Assembly: GCF_014201375.1 (NCBI RefSeq)
Contig: NZ_JACHDZ010000001.1
Coordinates: 537,206-601,205 of the forward strand
From: Tunturiibacter empetritectus
Lineage (GTDB): Bacteria; Acidobacteriota; Terriglobia; Terriglobales; Acidobacteriaceae
Length of the DNA stretch: 64,000 nt
Direction: 5' to 3'
The first letter of the stretch is position 1. Each line of letters starts with the position of its first letter. Shown here piece after piece: positions 16,330 through 26,070 of the stretch. The translations under genes were made by a program, and so were the position numbers. Under the pieces are notes generated by a model. That model was not told the origin of the DNA and ran no database searches. It worked only from the letters and a program-made list of their open reading frames with translations.

Positions 16330-16683
16330 CTAGTCGAGGTGGAAGACTTCTTCCAGGGGGGACATGAGCTGGTCGGGGTCTTTGCTGGTGGTCTGGAGGA
16401 AGAAGTCCTTCATCTCGGACTGCCAGAGGGCGTTGATGGGTTCGTCGCGCATTCTGGTCTGGGCTAGCTGGAAGTTTTCGGTTTCGAGGTAGCCGATGAG
16501 CTGGCCGGTGGGCGTGAGGAAGAGGGAGTAGTTGTGCCAGCCGGTGCGCTCGAGGGCGGCGATCATGTCGGGCCAGACGGCGGCGTGGCGGCGGCGGTAC
16601 TCGTCGAGGCGGTCGGGCTTGATCTGGAGGAGGAAGCAGACTCTTTGTCTGGTGGGATGGTCTGGGTTCATGGGGTTGGTCAT
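16330..16683 (-). CDS. rhaM: L-rhamnose mutarotase
   Basis: A 117-residue protein with the family pattern RVCFLLQIKPDRLDEYRRRH, then VWPDMIAALERTGWHNYSLF and the later LIGYLETENF. The conserved His and Tyr/Trp residues match L-rhamnose mutarotase, which interconverts the alpha and beta anomers of L-rhamnose to feed catabolism. No other rhamnose gene lies next to it; it follows trpD by 24 bases. A FucP-type sugar transporter lies 39 kb away. Confidence 0.88.
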   Translation of the reverse strand: MTNPMNPDHPTRQRVCFLLQIKPDRLDEYRRRHAAVWPDMIAALERTGWHNYSLFLTPTGQLIGYLETENFQLAQTRMRDEPINALWQSEMKDFFLQTTSKDPDQLMSPLEEVFHLD

Positions 16684-16707
16684 GGGGTTCTATGTTTGTT
16701 GCTTGAT

Positions 16708-17760
16708 TCAGGTGCGGAGGTTGGCGATGAGTCTGGTGACGGCTCCTGAGTCGATGTTTCTGGCGGCGAGGGCGATGCCGTTGGGGAGATCGAGGGCGAG
16801 GTCTGCGGCGACGAGGACGGCGGCGGCGTTGAGCAGGACGATGTCGCGGCGGGGGCCTTGTTCGCCGGAGAAGATGGCGGTGAGGATGGCGGCGTTGGTC
16901 TGCGCGTTGCCGCCCTGGAGGGTCTCGATGGGGGCTCGCTGGAGGCCGAGTTCTTCGGGGGTGGTGGTGGCGATGGTGACGGCGCCGTGGTGGACTTCGG
17001 CTAGCTGGGTGGGGCCGCTGATGGAGATCTCGTCTAAACCTCCGCTCCCGGCAGGACCTTTTTCGCGGAGGGTGCTGCCGTGGACGACGAAGGCGTGATG
17101 GGTGCCGAGGAGCGACATGGCTTCGGCGACGATGGGGACGAGATGCGGGGCGTAGACCCCCATGACCTGCGCGGAGGCACCGGCGGGGTTGGTGAGGGGG
17201 CCGAGGATGTTGAAGATGGTGCGGACTCCGAGGGCGCGGCGGACGGGCATGACGGCCTTCATCGCGGGGTGGAGGCTGGGGGCGTGAAGGAAGGCGAAGT
17301 GGTGGGTGCGGAGGGCGGTTGCGGCTTGCTCGGGGGTTGGGTCGACGGGGATGCCGAGGGCTTCGAGGACGTCGGCTGAGCCGGTCTGCGAGGTGATGGC
17401 ACGGTTGCCGTGTTTGGCGACCATGAGGTTTGCGTCTGGAGTGGCGGCGGCAACGAGGGCGGCGGCGGTGGAGATGTTGAAGGTGCCGCTGGCGTCGCCG
17501 CCGGTGCCGCAGGTGTCGACTAGATTGCGGCGCTCGGCGGGTGTGAGGGGGATGGGGGTGACGGCGGTGCGCATGACGTCGACGAAGCCGGCGATCTCGG
17601 AGGCGGTTTCGCCGCGGGCTGCGAGTGCTCCGAGGAGGGCGGCGATCTCGAGGTCAGTGAGCTGGCCGGAGAGGATCTGCTGCATGAGGTTGCGGGCTTG
17701 TTCGCGGGTGAGAGGAGTGCGGGCTTCGATGATTTGTTTGAGATGGGGCTGGGGCGGCAT
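16708..17760 (-). CDS. trpD: Anthranilate phosphoribosyltransferase
   Basis: From ATG 17760 this gives 350 residues, the normal length. The family signature LVDTCGTGGDASGTFNISTA (PRPP-binding glycine loop) is at about residues 80-100, and KHGNRAITSQTGSADVLEALG follows. It moves phosphoribose from PRPP to anthranilate in tryptophan synthesis. No other trp gene is in the window. An open frame continues upstream to 17907 but has no family similarity. There is no clear ribosome-binding site. Confidence 0.95.
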   Translation of the reverse strand: MPPQPHLKQIIEARTPLTREQARNLMQQILSGQLTDLEIAALLGALAARGETASEIAGFVDVMRTAVTPIPLTPAERRNLVDTCGTGGDASGTFNISTAAALVAAATPDANLMVAKHGNRAITSQTGSADVLEALGIPVDPTPEQAATALRTHHFAFLHAPSLHPAMKAVMPVRRALGVRTIFNILGPLTNPAGASAQVMGVYAPHLVPIVAEAMSLLGTHHAFVVHGSTLREKGPAGSGGLDEISISGPTQLAEVHHGAVTIATTTPEELGLQRAPIETLQGGNAQTNAAILTAIFSGEQGPRRDIVLLNAAAVLVAADLALDLPNGIALAARNIDSGAVTRLIANLRT

Positions 17761-18055
17761 TAAATAAAGCGTAGCAGGTGGGGAGAGTGGCTCGCGGGCT
17801 TGAGTGTTGGTCCTGGCGATTCGATGTTCCTGGTTTGCTGGCCGAGAACATCCGGGTGAACATGATGTTGAGAAAGCCGGTTGTGGGCCAGTTTGAATCC
17901 CGGGCAATCAGAGTGGCCGATAACCCCGTTTTGCGGGACCATATTCCCACTGACGAGAAGCCGACTTGTCGTTACCAATCCTGTTGAACGTAAGCTATGT
18001 GGAGCAAAAACCCAGCTAAGGACAAAGTTCCTTACCTAGGTCGTACTATTCTCAA
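17761..18055. other. Intergenic region between trpD and a secreted protein gene
   Basis: About 295 bases without a supported gene. Short open frames of about 70 codons exist on both strands but carry no motif. A TACTAT at 18044-18049, 6 bases before ATG 18056, could be a -10 element giving a leaderless message; the matching -35 is poor. Confidence 0.35.
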
Positions 18056-18832
18056 ATGGATATTGCAAGCATCGTTGGAGGCTTTCTCGCAGCGGTTTTG
18101 CTCGTCTCCCAAGCTGGGCTTGCCGAGTCCTTCGATAAGCCGCTTCACAAAACGGTACTAGACCTAGGACGGTCAACGTACCTGATGGAAAACGACAACA
18201 GGCATGTGACCGTGACCTGCTGGTACTACAACCATTTCATGGTTAAGGAGCAAAACGATCCTGGGGTAAAAGGCGCAGAATTGATCGCGCTCTCATCTGT
18301 ACAGCCTGGACACCTTCCCAAATGCTTGCAAGCTCTACAGCCTGGTGAAAAGGAGTTCACTGAGTGGAGCGAGGAGTACAAGAAATTTATGCCGTGGAAC
18401 GGATATTTTGCGGGAGTGAAGCACGATCTGATTTTTCTCGAATGGCCTGATGGAGATGACAATAGCGGTATTCCATTCACCGCATTTGAGGCCGATGCGA
18501 AAACGAAGTTCTTCGAGGACTCTGTTACGCTCGAAGCTCGTGGAGAGAGGCATTTAAATTTCATCCCTACGTCCGCAAATCAGATCGTCCTTCGCTACCT
18601 TAGAGTGGCGAGTGCTGGATGTTCCATCCCAAAATTTGGCGAGAGTTGCTGGAGCAAGCTGCAACAACAAACGGGTCTGGGTCACTCACCTGTGCCAAAA
18701 TGTACCGATTACGAGGGCACACAAGCCGGAGTTGTTGCCTCCGTAATTGCCTATCCGGTCGAGGCCACACTGTACCCTAAGCCGTCTATCCGTCCACTCG
18801 GCGGACCGGTCAGATGCTATCCCCAAGAGTGA
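18056..18832 (+). CDS. Secreted protein of unknown function
   Basis: A 258-residue protein with an N-terminal signal peptide (GGFLAAVLLVSQAGLAES). The mature part contains several Cys (in VTVTCWYY, HLPKCLQAL, GCSIPK, ESCWSK, PKCTDY and RCYPQE), which could form disulfides. I recognise no domain. Base and codon use are more A/T-rich and less skewed than the flanking genes, suggesting acquisition from elsewhere or relaxed selection. It converges on the radical SAM gene. Confidence 0.65.
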   Translation: MDIASIVGGFLAAVLLVSQAGLAESFDKPLHKTVLDLGRSTYLMENDNRHVTVTCWYYNHFMVKEQNDPGVKGAELIALSSVQPGHLPKCLQALQPGEKEFTEWSEEYKKFMPWNGYFAGVKHDLIFLEWPDGDDNSGIPFTAFEADAKTKFFEDSVTLEARGERHLNFIPTSANQIVLRYLRVASAGCSIPKFGESCWSKLQQQTGLGHSPVPKCTDYEGTQAGVVASVIAYPVEATLYPKPSIRPLGGPVRCYPQE

Positions 18833-18893
18833 CTTCATCTTTGGGCGGATCAGTCCTGACGACTGAAGTCGCATGGAGAGGATGGGGTCTTAT

Positions 18894-18932
18894 GGCGTGG
18901 ATACCAAAGCTAAAGCATTGGGTATCCACGCC
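18894..18932. repeat. 12-bp hairpin between convergent genes
   Basis: GGCGTGGATACC and GGTATCCACGCC form a perfect 12-bp stem with a 15-base loop. No T-run follows on either strand, so it may be a dispersed palindromic repeat or a weak bidirectional terminator for the convergent genes at 18832 and 18970. Confidence 0.5.
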
Positions 18933-18969
18933 TCTTCAAAGCGCCGACTTTTAGTTTCAGTGTTCTTCT

Positions 18970-20583
18970 TCAGGATTTTGTGATTACCGTGAAGGGGGAT
19001 GGATTTTCCTGGGGGCCGAGGAAGGCTGGGCGGCGGAGGTGGGCGGAGGAGAAGGCGTGCTCCCATGCGGGGGATTGGAGTTCGGGCATGGGTTTGGCGG
19101 CGAAGAGCTTGCGGCATTGCTTCGCGGTCCAGCGAGCCCAGGTTTTGGATTTTTTGCGGCGGGCGCTGTCGGTGGAGATGCCGGTGCCGGCGTACATCTG
19201 TCGATAGAGCTTGGAGAGGAACATGAACGCGATACGGGCGCGGAGGGTGGGGGTGCAGGCGCTACGCTGCCAGATGGAGGACCAATCGTAGAAGCGGTCC
19301 CAAACTTTTTGCGTGCGCTGGCTGATCTCCAGCGAGCTCATCGTAGGGTGCGGGGTGAACATCTTTGGGCGGATGGCGGTGGGGATGAGCCAGTAGCGGG
19401 TGATGGGGATGTCGCCGGTTGGGGTTGCGACGACTTCGGGAGCTTTGGCTTGCTCTTTCTCCCAGCGGGCGAAGTCGACGGTGCCGGGGAAGGGTGTCAT
19501 CATGACGAATTGGGCGAAGGTGACGCCGGCTTTGAGGGCCATCTCGACGGTGGCGTCGAAGGTGGCGGGCTTGTCGGTGGGGAGGCCGAAGATGAAGGAG
19601 CCGAGGACGTGGACGCCGTGCTTTTTGAAGGTCTGGAGCTGGCGGGCGAGAGCTTCGCCGGAGTAGTTGAAGTCTTTGAAGACGGCCTTGAGACCCTCGG
19701 GGGTGACGGCTTCTACGCCTACGAGTGCGCCTTTGATGTTGGCTTTGCGCATGGCGTCGAGGTACTCGCCGTCTTCGCCGGCCTCCATGGTGATCTGGGT
19801 GAAGAAGACCATGTCTTTGGGGAGCTTGGCGAGCTCGGCCATGAGGAGGAAGCGTTCGGCGCGGATGGCGGTGAGTTCGGCGAGTTTGGCTTCGTTGTTT
19901 TGCTCGCGGGCGAGGCGGAGGTCGGTGAGGGTGACGGGGTAGAAGTTGTCGTCGGCGAGGGCGATGAAGCGAAAGCCGATCTGGCGGAGGTTGACGATCT
20001 CGTCGATGACGGACTGGTGGGGGCGCTGGCGGGGCTGCTGGCCGTCGGTGCGCCAGACACTGCAGAAGGAGCAGTGCTTGGGGCAGCCGCGAATTGTTTG
20101 GACGGAGGCCCACATGTACTTGTCGCGGGGCATGAGGTCCCAGCGGGCGGCGAGGAAGTCGGTGCCGCTGATGCGGCCGCCTTCGTAGATTTTTTCGGGC
20201 TGAGAGCCGGAGAGGATGTCGGTGACGGCTTTGCCCCAGGCTATGTCGCCGTCGCCTTTGACTACTGCGTGGGCGTTTCCGCGTTCGAAGGCCTCTTCGG
20301 GGAAGAGCGTGGCGTGGATGCCGCCGTAGATGACCCAGGCTCCGCGCTCGCGGGCGATGCGTCCGACCTCGTAGCCACGGAGGGCGTTGCCGGTGTGGAC
20401 GCTGATGCCGACGATGTCGCCGGGCCGGATGGATTCGGGGAGGATTTGTTCAATGGACTCGTCGATGAGGATGGGGTCGCCTGCGAGGGAGGGAGTGGCG
20501 GCGGCGAGGACGAAGAGCCAACGTGGTGTGATTACAGCGGTCCCAAAAGAGTTGTCGCTGGGATTTACGAGATGAACACTCAA
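18970..20583 (-). CDS. B12-binding domain radical SAM enzyme
   Basis: A 537-residue protein. The N-terminal 145 residues form a cobalamin-binding-like Rossmann domain (GDIVGISVHTGNALRGYEVG, WVIYGGIHATLFPEE). The radical SAM cluster motif GCPKHCSFC places the cysteines at 167, 171 and 174. Later motifs such as GALVGVEAVTPEGLK and LGSFIFGLPTD are typical of the TIM-barrel part. Related enzymes methylate or rearrange lipids and peptides (some act on hopanoids), but the substrate cannot be named. The start is a TTG at 20583 with a possible AAGG upstream. Confidence 0.87.
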   Translation of the reverse strand: MSVHLVNPSDNSFGTAVITPRWLFVLAAATPSLAGDPILIDESIEQILPESIRPGDIVGISVHTGNALRGYEVGRIARERGAWVIYGGIHATLFPEEAFERGNAHAVVKGDGDIAWGKAVTDILSGSQPEKIYEGGRISGTDFLAARWDLMPRDKYMWASVQTIRGCPKHCSFCSVWRTDGQQPRQRPHQSVIDEIVNLRQIGFRFIALADDNFYPVTLTDLRLAREQNNEAKLAELTAIRAERFLLMAELAKLPKDMVFFTQITMEAGEDGEYLDAMRKANIKGALVGVEAVTPEGLKAVFKDFNYSGEALARQLQTFKKHGVHVLGSFIFGLPTDKPATFDATVEMALKAGVTFAQFVMMTPFPGTVDFARWEKEQAKAPEVVATPTGDIPITRYWLIPTAIRPKMFTPHPTMSSLEISQRTQKVWDRFYDWSSIWQRSACTPTLRARIAFMFLSKLYRQMYAGTGISTDSARRKKSKTWARWTAKQCRKLFAAKPMPELQSPAWEHAFSSAHLRRPAFLGPQENPSPFTVITKS

Positions 20584-20793
20584 GAATCCAACCTTGCTGA
20601 TGCCAGGTACGGTGGTTTCACAGAGTGTTTGAGGGTGGAACGAATCAGTACCGAGCTGCGGATCGGCGATGAGTGCCGACCGGGAAGATTCCCGCCGGAC
20701 TAATGTCGTCCATCATACAGAGGCAAGATGAAGAAAGCCTTAAGGTTACGCGCAAAGTCTGTGCGATAAACGCACAGTTGTGCGAGTTTGTGA
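20584..20793. other. Divergent intergenic region
   Basis: Between the radical SAM gene and the sucC promoter. It contains short inverted segments (for example CCGGGAAGATTCCCGCCGG around 20690) but no gene. Presumably it holds the promoter of the radical SAM gene, which I cannot place with confidence. Confidence 0.35.
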
Positions 20794-20823
20794 TTGCGGG
20801 CGATTGTGGGAGTCCGCTACACT
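20794..20823 (+). promoter_or_regulatory. Probable promoter of sucCD
   Basis: TTGCGG at 20794-20799 and TACACT at 20818-20823 with an 18-bp spacer. Transcription would start near 20830, about 24 bases before ATG 20854. Confidence 0.5.
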
Positions 20824-20853
20824 TCTCGCGCGAGCGTAATTTCAAAGGCATCC

Positions 20854-22031
<1,178 letters not shown>

Positions 22032-22032
<1 letters not shown>

Positions 22033-22907
22033 TGGCGGTTTTGGTTGATAAGAATACGCGACTGATTGTGCAGGGGATTACGGGGCGTGAGGGGACTTTT
22101 CACGCCAAGGGCTGCGCGGAGTATGGGACTAAGGTTGTGGGTGGAGTGACGCCGGGTAAGGGTGGGACCACGCATGAGGGTTGGCCGGTGTTCAACACCG
22201 TCGAAGAGGCGGTGAAGGAGACGGGGGCGAATGTGTCGGTGATCTTTGTGCCGCCGCCGTTTGCTGCGGATGGGATTCTGGAGGCTTCGGCGGCTGGAGT
22301 TCCGTTGGTGATCTGCATTACCGAGGGGATTCCCGTTCTCGACATGGTGAAGACGTGGGAGTTTGTGAAGGGGACGGGCACGCGGCTGATTGGGCCTAAC
22401 TGTCCGGGGGTTATTTCGCCGGGTAAGGCTAAGGTCGGAATTATGCCGGGGCGGATTCATAAGGAAGGCTCGGTGGGGATTGTTTCGAAGTCGGGGACGC
22501 TGACGTATGAGGCGGTGTACCAGTTGACGACGCGGGGGATTGGGCAGTCGACGGCGATTGGGATTGGGGGCGACCCGATTATTGGGACGACTCATATCGA
22601 TGCGCTAAAGCTGCTGAATGAGGATCCGGAGACCGAGGCGATCATCATGATTGGGGAGATCGGCGGGTCGGCGGAAGAGGCCGCGGCGAAGTACATCAAA
22701 GAGCATGTGAAGAAGCCGGTGGTTGGGTTTATCGCGGGGCAGACGGCTCCTCCGGGACGGCGGATGGGGCATGCCGGGGCGATCATCTCTGGCGGTGAGG
22801 GGACGGCTGCGGAGAAGATGAAGGCTATGACCGAGGCTGGGATTACGGTGGTGAAGTCTCCGGCGGAGATTGGTGAGGCTATGGCGAAGGTGCTGGGAAA
22901 GGCTTAG
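22032..22907 (+). CDS. sucD: Succinyl-CoA synthetase, alpha subunit
   Basis: A 291-residue protein. The N-terminal CoA-binding domain shows [20 protein letters not shown], and the active-site phosphohistidine is His247 in [34 protein letters not shown] is the other family block. It carries the phosphoenzyme step of the succinyl-CoA synthetase reaction. It shares one base with sucC and ends before a hairpin terminator. Confidence 0.97.
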
Positions 22908-22977
22908 TTTCTTCGCTTGCGTGCGGCAAGAGTAGTGGCATAGGCGAAAGCTACTGCAACTGCAAAAGCGAAATACG

Positions 22978-23005
22978 GGGATCCTTCGCTGCGCTCAGGA
23001 TGACG
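22978..23005. repeat. Possible dispersed repeat fragment (GGGGATCCTTCGCTGCGC...)
   Basis: A short sequence with the halves ATCCT/AGGAT around TCGCTGCGCTC sits between sucD and its terminator. Its look (a fixed non-coding motif with short palindromic ends) suggests a dispersed repeat; no second copy occurs in this window. Confidence 0.35.
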
Positions 23006-23031
23006 ATTATTTTTAATTAGCGGAATATAAG

Positions 23032-23062
23032 AAGGGCCGGAGAATGATCTTCTCCGGCCCTT
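23032..23062. terminator. Bidirectional hairpin terminator
   Basis: A 13-bp perfect stem (AAGGGCCGGAGAA / TTCTCCGGCCCTT) with a 5-base loop between the convergent sucD and M16 peptidase genes. The A and T bases at the stem ends provide short U-runs in both directions. Confidence 0.85.
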
Positions 23063-23084
23063 TGCTTCGTTTGATGGGTTGAAG

Positions 23085-25922
23085 TTATTTGATGAGGTTG
23101 CCGGTTGTGTCGCGGTACTCGATGGGACCGAGGTTGAGTTCTTTGAGGCCGGGTTCGATCTTGGCGCGGTCGCCGACGGCCATCAGGATGAGCTGGTCGG
23201 GGTGGACGTCGGTTTGGGCGGCTTTGGCGACTTCGGCGGGGGTGACGGCTTCGAAGCGGGCGGGAAGCTTGGCGAAGTAGTCGGTTGGGAGACTGTAGAT
23301 GAAGATTTGACGGAGGCCACCGACGGAGGCTTTGGTGGTTTCAAAGTCGCCGGGGAGGGAGTGGAGGAGCGAGTCTTTTGCGAGTTTGAGTTCGGCTTCG
23401 GTGGGTGGCTCGGTGCGGATGCGGTTGAGCTCCAGCATGAGCTGTTTGGCGGCGGGAGCGGTGACGTCGGTGCGGACCTGGGCTCCACTGTAGAAGGGGC
23501 CTCCGGTGCGGTAGAAGAGGAAGCCTGAGGCGGCCCCGTAGGTGTAGCCGTGTTCTTCGCGCAGGTTCATGTTGATGCGGCTAGCGAAGAGGCCGCCGAG
23601 GACGTTGTTCATGATCATAACGGCGGGGTAGTCGGGCGTGGTGCGGGGAAGGCCGAGGCCGATGGCGTAGAGCGCCGTCTGGGGTGCACCGGGCTTGTCG
23701 ACGATGACGATCTTGAGGCCCGGTGGGGCTGGGGCCGGCGGTACGGCGGTGGTTGTGGCTGCGGAGCCGGACCATGGGGCAAAGTATTTGTCGGCGAGAT
23801 GTTTGACCTCAGACTCGTTGACGTCGCCGGCGAGGACGAGAGCGGAGTCCTTGGGGCCGTAGTGGGCTTGCCAGAAGCTGGTGATGTCGTCGTGGGTGAT
23901 GGATTTGATTCCGTCGGTGTTGCCGATGGAGCGGATGCCGTAGGGGTGATCGCCATACAGGGTGCGGAAGCCGACGCGCAGGACGGAGGCTACGGGCTGA
24001 TCGCCTTCCTGGAGGATGGCGACGAGGCGCTGTTTGCGGATGCGCTCGACTTCGTCGGGTGCGAAGGCTGGGTGCTCGATGACGTCGGAGAGGAGGTCGA
24101 GGCCGGCCTCGGTGTTGTTGCTGAGTGCGCTGAGGCTGGCGTTGGCGCTGTCGACGTCGGCGGTGGAGGTGAGGGTGGTGCCGATCTGCTCGGCGTTGTC
24201 GGCGAGTGTGGTGGCGGAGCGCTGGGTGGTGCCTTCGGTGAGGAGGCGGGCGGTGAAGCCGGCGAGGCCAGCTTTGGCTTGGGAGTCGGACTCGCTGCCG
24301 GCGCGGGCTACGACTGCTGCACTGAAGACGGGGAGAGAGTGATCCTCGAGGAGATAGACCTGGAGGCCGTTGGCGAGGGTGAAGGTTTTCGGAACGGGGA
24401 GGTGGAAGGCCGTGGTTGGGCCGGGTGCGGGTGCGGTCTTGCGCCAGTTCTGCTGATCCTCAAACTGCGCGGTGTATGGGGCGGTGAGCTTGGCGTCTGC
24501 GTCGGTGTTGTCCGGGCTGCGGGGGACGTCGTCGACTACTTTTTTGCCGGGGACGCAGTTGACGACGACGCTTTGATCTTTGCCGAGGTACTGCGTGGCG
24601 GCCTGTTTGACGGAGGCGATGGTTGCGGCCTGATAGCGCGCGATGTCTTTGGGGAGGTAGCCGGGGTCGTCGAGGAACTGGTTGTAGCGGTCGAGGGTGT
24701 CGGCTACGCCGCCGAAGCCACCGAGGCGCTGGAGGCCGGTGATCTTGGCGGTGACGTCGACGGTGCGGGCGCGGTCGAGTTCGGCTTGCGTGGGGCCTTC
24801 GGATTGCAGGTTGGCTATTTCTTTCCAGAGTGCGGCTTCGAGGGTGTCGAGCGAGACGCCGGGTTTGGCGGTGATGTCACAGTCAGCGATGGAGCCTAGT
24901 TTGAGGGCGTTGAGATTACAGGTGACGGTCTGGGCGACTTGTTGCTCGTAGACGAGCTTGCGGTAGAGACGGCTGGCTTTGCCTCCGCCGAGGATGTGGA
25001 CGAGGAGGTCGGTTTCGGCGTCGCCCGGAGTGAAGACGGGAGGGGTGAGCCACGCTACGGAGAGGCGCGGGAGTTGGACGGAGTCGGTGACGGTGGCGCG
25101 TTTCTGGGCGGTGATGGGCGGGGTTTTGACGGTGACGGGCTCGACCGCGGGACCCTGCGGGATGGGGCCGAAGTATTTGGTGAGGAGGGCCTTCAGCTTT
25201 GCGGGATCGAAGTCGCCGGCGATGGCGATGCTGGCGTTGTTGGGGGTGTAGAAGTGCTGGTGGAAGTCGCGGATGTCGTTGATGCGGGCGGCTTCGATGT
25301 CGGCGTGGGAGCCTATGACGGAGGCGTAGTAGGGGTGCTCGTGCGGGAAGAGCATGTGATATGCCTGCTCGTCGGCGAGCGCGTAGGGAGTGCCTTCGCC
25401 CTGGCGGCGCTCGTTGCGGACGACGTCCCGCTGATTGGTGAGCTTGACGCGGTCAAGGCCTTCGAGGAGGAAGCCCATGCGGTCGCTTTCGAGCCAGAGG
25501 CCGAGCTCGAGCTGATTGCTGGGAAGGGTCTCGAAGTAGTTGGTGCGGTCGAAGTCGGTGGTGCCGTTGATGTCGGTGGCGCCGGCGCCTTCGAGATATT
25601 TGATGTGGGCTTTTTCGCCGACGTGTTCAGAGCCTTCGAACATCATGTGTTCGAAGAGGTGGGCGAAGCCGGTGCGGCCAGCGCGCTCGTTGAGTGGGCC
25701 GACGTGGTACCAGAGATCGATGGCGACGAGGGGGAGGCGATGGTCTTCGTGGGTGAGGACGACGAGGCCGTTGGGGAGGGTGTACTTCTCGTACTTGAGC
25801 TCGGGGAGCTTCAGCGGCTTGGCGGCAGGAAGATCATTTGCGGCGAAGACCATCGAGGCAGATGCAAGGCCGCATAGAAGTGTGGCTGCGGCGATTTTCT
25901 TGAAGGCAAACAGAGGTGTCAT
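23085..25922 (-). CDS. Secreted M16-family zinc metallopeptidase (fused double-module)
   Basis: From ATG 25922 (GGAGAAAAG just upstream) this gives 945 residues; the upstream open frame to 26102 is not used. Residues 1-28 form a signal peptide. The first module has the inverted zinc motif HLFEH (H88, E91, H92) in GRTGFAHLFEHMMFEG. A second, related module begins near residue 500 and lacks the HxxEH site, as in pitrilysin-type proteins where the second half is structural. It likely degrades peptides in the periplasm. It diverges from the esterase gene. Confidence 0.93.
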   Translation of the reverse strand: MTPLFAFKKIAAATLLCGLASASMVFAANDLPAAKPLKLPELKYEKYTLPNGLVVLTHEDHRLPLVAIDLWYHVGPLNERAGRTGFAHLFEHMMFEGSEHVGEKAHIKYLEGAGATDINGTTDFDRTNYFETLPSNQLELGLWLESDRMGFLLEGLDRVKLTNQRDVVRNERRQGEGTPYALADEQAYHMLFPHEHPYYASVIGSHADIEAARINDIRDFHQHFYTPNNASIAIAGDFDPAKLKALLTKYFGPIPQGPAVEPVTVKTPPITAQKRATVTDSVQLPRLSVAWLTPPVFTPGDAETDLLVHILGGGKASRLYRKLVYEQQVAQTVTCNLNALKLGSIADCDITAKPGVSLDTLEAALWKEIANLQSEGPTQAELDRARTVDVTAKITGLQRLGGFGGVADTLDRYNQFLDDPGYLPKDIARYQAATIASVKQAATQYLGKDQSVVVNCVPGKKVVDDVPRSPDNTDADAKLTAPYTAQFEDQQNWRKTAPAPGPTTAFHLPVPKTFTLANGLQVYLLEDHSLPVFSAAVVARAGSESDSQAKAGLAGFTARLLTEGTTQRSATTLADNAEQIGTTLTSTADVDSANASLSALSNNTEAGLDLLSDVIEHPAFAPDEVERIRKQRLVAILQEGDQPVASVLRVGFRTLYGDHPYGIRSIGNTDGIKSITHDDITSFWQAHYGPKDSALVLAGDVNESEVKHLADKYFAPWSGSAATTTAVPPAPAPPGLKIVIVDKPGAPQTALYAIGLGLPRTTPDYPAVMIMNNVLGGLFASRINMNLREEHGYTYGAASGFLFYRTGGPFYSGAQVRTDVTAPAAKQLMLELNRIRTEPPTEAELKLAKDSLLHSLPGDFETTKASVGGLRQIFIYSLPTDYFAKLPARFEAVTPAEVAKAAQTDVHPDQLILMAVGDRAKIEPGLKELNLGPIEYRDTTGNLIK

Positions 25923-26070
25923 CTTTTCTCCACGGAGGGCCCGGCCAGGTCTTTTCGAGAGTGCCTGCGTACTCGGATAGGAACGGTGAAAGGATGATAC
26001 CAACTCGGGTGGCCATCTGACGCGGAAGATATTGCCGTGTAGCTGCCCGCAGGGTTTGTATACTGCCGCA
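25923..26070. promoter_or_regulatory. Divergent promoter region of the M16 peptidase and esterase genes
   Basis: About 148 bases between two divergent start codons. On the plus strand TATACT at 26059-26064 lies only 6 bases before ATG 26071, so an mRNA from it would be almost leaderless; TTGCCG at 26032 is a weak -35 with a long spacer. I cannot place the minus-strand promoter. Confidence 0.4.

Noticed and set aside
17778..17987. 70-codon open frame upstream of the secreted protein gene
   Set aside because: No ribosome-binding site and no motif; the composition looks like intergenic sequence.
19039..20703. 554-codon plus-strand open frame
   Set aside because: It is antisense to the B12-radical SAM gene, which has a full domain set and cluster motif; the antisense product is Gly/Val/Asp/Ala-rich.
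23550..24899. 449-codon plus-strand open frame
   Set aside because: It is antisense to the M16 peptidase gene and has no recognisable motif.
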